A stretch of DNA of 64,000 bases, taken from Deltaproteobacteria bacterium (lineage in GTDB: Bacteria; Bdellovibrionota; Bdellovibrionia; Bdellovibrionales; Bdellovibrionaceae). Every line of letters starts with the position of its first letter. Within the stretch, counting starts at the first letter, position 1. The notes below the pieces were generated by a model. That model was given only the letters and a program-made list of their open reading frames with translations. It had not been told where the DNA came from and made no database searches. Location of the stretch: the NCBI GenBank assembly GCA_013286585.1, contig JABDFK010000007.1:1-64000 (forward strand). Direction: 5' to 3'. A program made the translations under genes and the position numbers. Shown here in pieces: positions 60,554-64,000 of the stretch.

Positions 60554-61489
60554 TCAGTAGCTACAGACCAGATTTATTATTCCTTCGGTCGTATTTTCAG
60601 GCTGGACTTGGCCTACGCCAATTTCGACGTCATAGGATTTTCCAATCTTGTAGACCCAGCTGCTTTCGTAAAGAAAGCTAGTTATGCCCGTCGTCAGCGA
60701 TTCGGAAATTTGCTCGGAAAGATCCCATTCCCAATTGTCGCTCAAATAAAAAATCAGTTTATTGGTCCAATCGAAAATATTGAGCTGACCCATGGCTGTT
60801 GTCATTCCAGATAAGCTCGTGTTGTTGGACGAATTCAGAAAGGCGATGAACGTTTTGATGGTCGCACTGTAATGGTAGCCATTGTATTCCGAATAAAAAC
60901 TTCCCCAAGTACTATAGTCATAGCGAAGATTGATGCCCGTTTTTACTTGAGGTTCTGCCAATTCATTCACCAATGTGGTGCGCACCAGAATTTTGGACTT
61001 TTGAATCAGATTGGTGTTTCCCACTTTGATGCCTAGATTGAAGCCCGGGGAAAATTCTGTAGCGCCATCGGCCTCTGTACTTTCGGACTTCCAGCCGGGC
61101 CATTCGATCCTATGATTCAAATCAAATTCCAAACCTGAAGTGGAATATTTCTCTGTCGGTTGGTTGGAAATATTCAGAAACAAAGAAGAGGTCCAATCCT
61201 TTTTCTGTCCAAACTCCCAATTCAAACCTAAAACGTATCCATCGGTCTCGATCCAAGAAGTCGCCAGTGAGGTGCTGCCCGGCAACTGCAACCCGTAAGA
61301 GTACCCTGCGCTGATCGATCGCAATGAAGCTTCAGGTCGTTCCTTATTCAGATCACCATTCCAGTTCAGCGATGACGTCCATGCCGAAGGTTCATTGGTG
61401 TTGAGTGAACTCAAAGAAGAGGCGAAAATGTTTCCGCTGGAAAAAATAATTAGGGCGATAAAAAAAGAGCGACCCAGGCTGCGAATCAA
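60554..61489 (-). CDS. Exported barrel-like protein 3
   Basis: The 311-residue product has a signal peptide (residues about 1 to 23, ending IFAS). The rest has repeated amphipathic strands with Trp and Tyr, such as LSLNTNEPSAWTSSLNWNG, SYGLQLPGSTSLATSWIE and SSWVYKIGKSYDVEIGVG, fitting an outer-membrane barrel; the last residues are VCSY. No family is recognised. It is convergent with the aldo/keto reductase and divergent from dinB. Two other barrel-like exported proteins (19704, 20731) show similar texture. Confidence 0.62.
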   Translation of the reverse strand: MIRSLGRSFFIALIIFSSGNIFASSLSSLNTNEPSAWTSSLNWNGDLNKERPEASLRSISAGYSYGLQLPGSTSLATSWIETDGYVLGLNWEFGQKKDWTSSLFLNISNQPTEKYSTSGLEFDLNHRIEWPGWKSESTEADGATEFSPGFNLGIKVGNTNLIQKSKILVRTTLVNELAEPQVKTGINLRYDYSTWGSFYSEYNGYHYSATIKTFIAFLNSSNNTSLSGMTTAMGQLNIFDWTNKLIFYLSDNWEWDLSEQISESLTTGITSFLYESSWVYKIGKSYDVEIGVGQVQPENTTEGIINLVCSY

Positions 61490-61525
61490 TTTGACTCCTT
61501 TTTAAGACTTACACATAATTTACAT

Positions 61526-62593
61526 ATGCGCAAGATCATCCACATCGACATGGACTGCTTTTATGCCTCTGTGGAAATTAAACACCGGCCCGAGCTAGCT
61601 GGCAAGCCTTTGGCCGTCGGCGGCCCACCCGACACGCGCAGTGTTATCTGCACGGCAAACTACGAAGCCAGAAAATTTGGCGTGCGTGCCGCCATTCCCT
61701 CCAGTCGCGCCGTTCGTCTTTGTGCCAATTTGGTTTTAGTGTCGCCACAGTTTGAACTCTACAAAGAGGAAAGTCGCGCCATTCGAAAAATTTTTGAAAA
61801 CTACACCGATAAAATCGAACCACTTTCCTTGGACGAGGCCTATCTGGACGTGACCGATTTTTGCGCCGGCCAAACAGCAACTCTGAAAAGTGCCAGCCTG
61901 GTGGCTAAAGAAATTCGTCAGAAAATATTCTCCGAAAGATCGCTCACTGCTTCGGCGGGCATTGCACCGAACAAGTTCCTGGCGAAAATCGCCAGCGATT
62001 GGCGCAAGCCCAACAATCAGTTCACTTTAAGACCCGAGGACATCGATGCCTTCATGCCCGAACTTCCAGTGGAAAAAATATTTGGCGTGGGTCCAGTGAC
62101 TAAAAAACAGCTGAACGATGTGGGATTGATGAACTGCGCCGACATACAAAAGCTGGATCTTTTGACGCTGCGGAAAATTTTTGGCCGCCGCGCGACTGAA
62201 ATGCAAAAACTCTGTCGAGGTCAAGACGACCGAGAGGTGAAGGCCCACTCTGTGCGTAAATCTCTCACGGTCGAAGAAACTTTCAACAAGGACTTAAATA
62301 GTTTGGAGGAGCTGTTGGAAAATATGGCACCGCTGTACGAGGATTTTCTGCAGCGATTGAACAGAGGGCGGCACTCGGACCGAATTAAATCGTGGGTGAT
62401 CAAGCTCAAGTACTTTGATTTTCAGTCCACGACTCACGAGTCGGCTTCTAAACAGATTCCCAGCCTAGAAAATTTTCAGCAACTGCTTCAGCACTGCTAT
62501 AGTAAGAAGACCCTACCCGTTCGACTGCTGAGCTTAGGCGTAAGACTAGTGGAAGATTCTTCATCCGAATCACCGCAACTGATTTTTTTTTGA
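61526..62593 (+). CDS. dinB: DNA polymerase IV
   Basis: DinB is a Y-family error-prone polymerase for bypass of lesions. The 355-residue sequence has the catalytic Asp of HIDMDCFYASVE near residue 8 and the SLDEAYLDV motif near residue 105 with Asp and Glu, plus the little-finger region at the end. The last residues QLIFF resemble the QLxLF beta-clamp-binding motif. Length is normal (about 350). Upstream, TTAC-ACA-TAAT at the start is not the TTAC-N3-GTAA form reported for Bdellovibrio LexA, so SOS control is not shown. Its last 24 bases overlap the CvfB-like gene. Confidence 0.95.
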   Translation: MRKIIHIDMDCFYASVEIKHRPELAGKPLAVGGPPDTRSVICTANYEARKFGVRAAIPSSRAVRLCANLVLVSPQFELYKEESRAIRKIFENYTDKIEPLSLDEAYLDVTDFCAGQTATLKSASLVAKEIRQKIFSERSLTASAGIAPNKFLAKIASDWRKPNNQFTLRPEDIDAFMPELPVEKIFGVGPVTKKQLNDVGLMNCADIQKLDLLTLRKIFGRRATEMQKLCRGQDDREVKAHSVRKSLTVEETFNKDLNSLEELLENMAPLYEDFLQRLNRGRHSDRIKSWVIKLKYFDFQSTTHESASKQIPSLENFQQLLQHCYSKKTLPVRLLSLGVRLVEDSSSESPQLIFF

Positions 62594-63043
62594 AACCACA
62601 CTTAAATGAATACCGTCTTCTTCAATGCGCACCATTCTCTTTTTGTACAGGCCACCCAGTCCAATTTTGAATTTCTTTTTGCTGACACCAAAGCGATCGT
62701 AGATTTCTTCCGGTGAGGTCTTATCGGTGACTGGTAAAAAACCACCGGCCTCTTGCAACTGCTGTAGAATTCTTTCGCCGATGTCCTTAGAATCTTTGTT
62801 TCCTGCCTGATACAGAATCAAATCCAACTTGCCGTCTTCGCGAACGCGCTTGATATAGCCCTTCATGGTTTCACCCAGCACCAAGCGCTGAAAGACCTCC
62901 TGATGAAAGATCACGCCCCAGTGCTTGGCATTCACGATGGCTTTGAAGCCCAGATCTGTTTCTGAATGAATGATTAAGTCCACCGCCTGACCGACCTCGT
63001 ATTCACCGGGTTCTGCGGCATCCAGGATGTTTTTCTGGCTCAC
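62570..63043 (-). CDS. Short CvfB-like RNA-binding protein (S1 plus winged helix)
   Basis: The 157-residue product has an S1-type RNA-binding domain (about residues 20 to 85: GFKAIVNAKHWGVIFHQEVF) and a winged-helix part (about 95 to 157: SPEEIYDRFGVSKKKFKIGLGGLYKKRMVRI), which are the C-terminal parts of the CvfB/YitL family. Full CvfB has about 280 residues and three S1 domains, so the first part is missing here. It might be a natural short form. It overlaps dinB on the other strand by 24 bases and overlaps the end of the repeat-bearing gene at 63040 by four. Confidence 0.82.
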   Translation of the reverse strand: MSQKNILDAAEPGEYEVGQAVDLIIHSETDLGFKAIVNAKHWGVIFHQEVFQRLVLGETMKGYIKRVREDGKLDLILYQAGNKDSKDIGERILQQLQEAGGFLPVTDKTSPEEIYDRFGVSKKKFKIGLGGLYKKRMVRIEEDGIHLSVVSKKNQLR

Positions 63044-63342
63044 TGCTGGTGCTTCATGTATTCGGCCGCTCGCTGGCTAGCTAAACGCCGGTGTACCACC
63101 GGCTGGCTGGCTAAACGCCGGTGTACCACCGGCTGGCTGGCGACACTTCGTCGATGAGTTTTGTGATGAGTCGTTTTTTTCGAGTGGGATTTCTTAGCGG
63201 ATTTTTTATGCGAGGTCTTTTTGGAATGGGAATGCTTGTGCGCAGGAGCTGGCGACGAACTTTCCGCCAGTGCCGCAGATGAACTCACCATCAGAAATAC
63301 AAAGCCCAACAAAACCATCCATGCACGAATCACCAGTTTCAT
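63040..63342 (-). CDS. Small exported His/Lys/Ser-rich protein with in-frame REP-derived repeats
   Basis: The 100-residue product has a signal peptide (residues 1 to about 26, ending ALA). The mature chain is rich in Lys, His and Ser (HSHSKKTSHKKSAKKSHSKK region). It then has a repeat of ten residues, SQPVVHRRLA, twice. The DNA of this repeat (63075-63134) is two 30-base units that match the REP-like hairpin family with GCTAAACGCC-GGTG and CACCGGCT flanks. The repeat is in frame because its length is a multiple of three. No family is known; metal or nucleic-acid binding is conceivable from the composition. Confidence 0.65.
   Translation of the reverse strand: MKLVIRAWMVLLGFVFLMVSSSAALAESSSPAPAHKHSHSKKTSHKKSAKKSHSKKTTHHKTHRRSVASQPVVHRRLASQPVVHRRLASQRAAEYMKHQQ
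63075..63141 (-). repeat. REP-like hairpin, tandem copy F (inside a coding sequence)
   Basis: Two adjoining 30-base units each contain stem CCGGTG/CACCGG with loop TAC, flanked by AAACG and GGCTGGC. They match copies D and E in reverse orientation. They lie within the gene at 63040-63342. Confidence 0.8.
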
Positions 63343-63450
63343 AAATCACTCCTAGTTTCTATCGACGTTCGCCTAGGGAATGATTCGGAGGATTTGCCAG
63401 AATACTTGAGTAGGACTTAAAATTATTATGTTACTCTTACTTTGTGCGGC

Positions 63451-63471
63451 GCTTCACAGGACCTGGAAAAT
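63451..63471 (-). repeat. Dispersed repeat, diverged copy 3
   Basis: GCTTCACAGG-ACCTGGAAAAT matches copy 4 with two changes and is in the same orientation. It forms, with the following 15 bases, a direct repeat of about 36 bases with the next copy. Confidence 0.65.
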
Positions 63472-63518
63472 CGGAGTGGCTACCGTAATATAGAAAGCGT
63501 TCCAATATTTTATGCAAT

Positions 63519-63539
63519 GCTTCGCAGGCCCTGGAAAAT
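63519..63539 (-). repeat. Dispersed repeat, copy 4
   Basis: GCTTCGCAGG-CCCTGGAAAAT is the reverse complement of the repeats at 19542 and 42731. It runs directly into the terminator at 63540. The gap 63343-63589 holds only these repeats and the terminator. Confidence 0.75.
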
Positions 63540-63569
63540 AAAAAGGCGACCGTAAAGCCGCCTTTTTAT
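63540..63569 (-). terminator. Terminator of the partial right-edge gene
   Basis: A 9-bp stem AAAAAGGCG/CGCCTTTTT with a 10-nt loop is followed on the minus strand by TTTTTATT-like sequence, 20 bases past the stop at 63590. Confidence 0.85.
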
Positions 63570-63589
63570 TCTGATCTCTATAGAGAACC

Positions 63590-64000
63590 TTAGTTCTTAA
63601 CAGTCACCGTGTAAGTACCACCATCTGTCGTGTACGTTTGATTGCCGACGATGATTTTTCCCAGCAACTGAATTTGGTAAGTTCCATTCGGCACAGTCGG
63701 AGTTCTCCATCCCATGACCGTTAGTGGAGCTATGTTTCGTGACAGGTGATCACGAAAGATTTTTCCATTTTGTGTGACGATGAATTCAAGTTCTGTGTAG
63801 GGAACTGGCGAGCTCTGGGCGTTCACGTTGAATTCCACCCGGCCAGTCAAAGGCTGCGACAGGTCCACGGCATTTCCAGTGTAAGACAAACTGGTCGCCG
63901 CGTGGGTGGAGTTCATTACGTAAAAATATTTTTGCTCGGATCTGGCCACTTCAACGCCGCCGGCATTGGCCACGACCACGGCCTGATATCGACCATCCGG
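63590..64000 (-). CDS. Exported or surface protein (partial, N-terminus outside window)
   Basis: The 137-codon fragment enters from the right edge without a start; the frame is open to position 64000 and reads PDGRYQAVVVANAGG there. It has strand-rich sequence with PLTGRVEFNVN and NGTYQIQLLGKI, like Ig-type or FlgD-like beta domains. No family is named. It ends in VTVKN and is followed by a terminator. The part seen has no Cys. Confidence 0.62.
   Translation of the reverse strand, partial: PDGRYQAVVVANAGGVEVARSEQKYFYVMNSTHAATSLSYTGNAVDLSQPLTGRVEFNVNAQSSPVPYTELEFIVTQNGKIFRDHLSRNIAPLTVMGWRTPTVPNGTYQIQLLGKIIVGNQTYTTDGGTYTVTVKN

Noticed and set aside
61490-61525. LexA box before dinB
   Set aside because: Only TTAC-ACA-TAAT is seen, not the TTAC-N3-GTAA pattern reported for Bdellovibrio LexA.
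63075-63141. Possible CRISPR repeats
   Set aside because: Only two adjoining units without spacers; they encode peptide repeats in a gene.

Overview
The window looks like chromosomal DNA of a Gram-negative bacterium near 50% GC. Predatory or environmental Bdellovibrionota (Bdellovibrio-like) is my best guess. This is inference from gene content: many exported proteins with no recognisable family, GYF_2-PilZ and PAS-GGDEF cyclic-di-GMP proteins, periplasmic peptidoglycan enzymes and lipoproteins. I saw no rRNA, tRNA, CRISPR array, prophage or insertion sequence. Nearly all of the DNA is coding, and short overlaps of consecutive genes are common.

Layout. 1-3770 (minus): a cut short-chain dehydrogenase, a small Cys/His protein, a peptide-type solute-binding protein and an acyl-CoA dehydrogenase. 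3942-9308 (plus) is one run: M50 membrane protease, trpS, scpA, scpB and a membrane pair with an HTTM-type protein. 9390-18155 holds exported proteins, then minus-strand nrdB/nrdA with a long leader, a YhcC-type radical SAM protein, a GYF_2-PilZ protein and a patatin. 18281-21765 (plus): YceI, DedA and two barrel-like exported proteins. 21819-26573 (minus): a TolC-like and RND efflux pair without an adaptor. 26618-34332 (minus) is the lipid and one-carbon block: yceD-like, rpmF, fabH, fabD, fabG, acpP, fabF, rpiB, glyA and a LytM-type lipoprotein. 35582-36981 pairs a small tyrosine recombinase with a membrane-anchored helix-turn-helix protein across an intergene with two perfect palindromes. 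37106-41202: leucine dehydrogenase, the yfgM-bamB pair and small exported proteins. 41226-47902: a diguanylate cyclase, then selD, selU, a PilZ protein, a 2H-phosphoesterase lipoprotein and an RNA m5U-type methyltransferase. 47899-64000: a large Cys-rich exported protein, MscS, VanX-like dipeptidase, deiminase-like protein, hydrolase, E2-like acyltransferase, DUF3857/transglutaminase protein, phosphoesterase, aldo/keto reductase, DNA polymerase IV and a CvfB-like RNA-binding protein.

The coherent themes are membrane lipid synthesis (fab block), envelope assembly (BamB, YfgM, RND/TolC, LytM, VanX-like), chromosome segregation (ScpA/ScpB), deoxynucleotide supply (NrdA/NrdB), tRNA 2-selenouridine (SelD/SelU) and cyclic-di-GMP signalling.

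The most unusual content is non-coding. There are three dispersed repeat families: REP-like hairpins whose stems vary with compensatory changes, heptad-repeat hairpins, and an imperfectly palindromic repeat of about 20 bp. There is also a single 166-nt near-perfect inverted repeat between the yceD-like gene and rpmF, and the palindrome pair beside the small recombinase. One REP-like hairpin lies duplicated in frame inside a coding sequence and supplies its peptide repeat.
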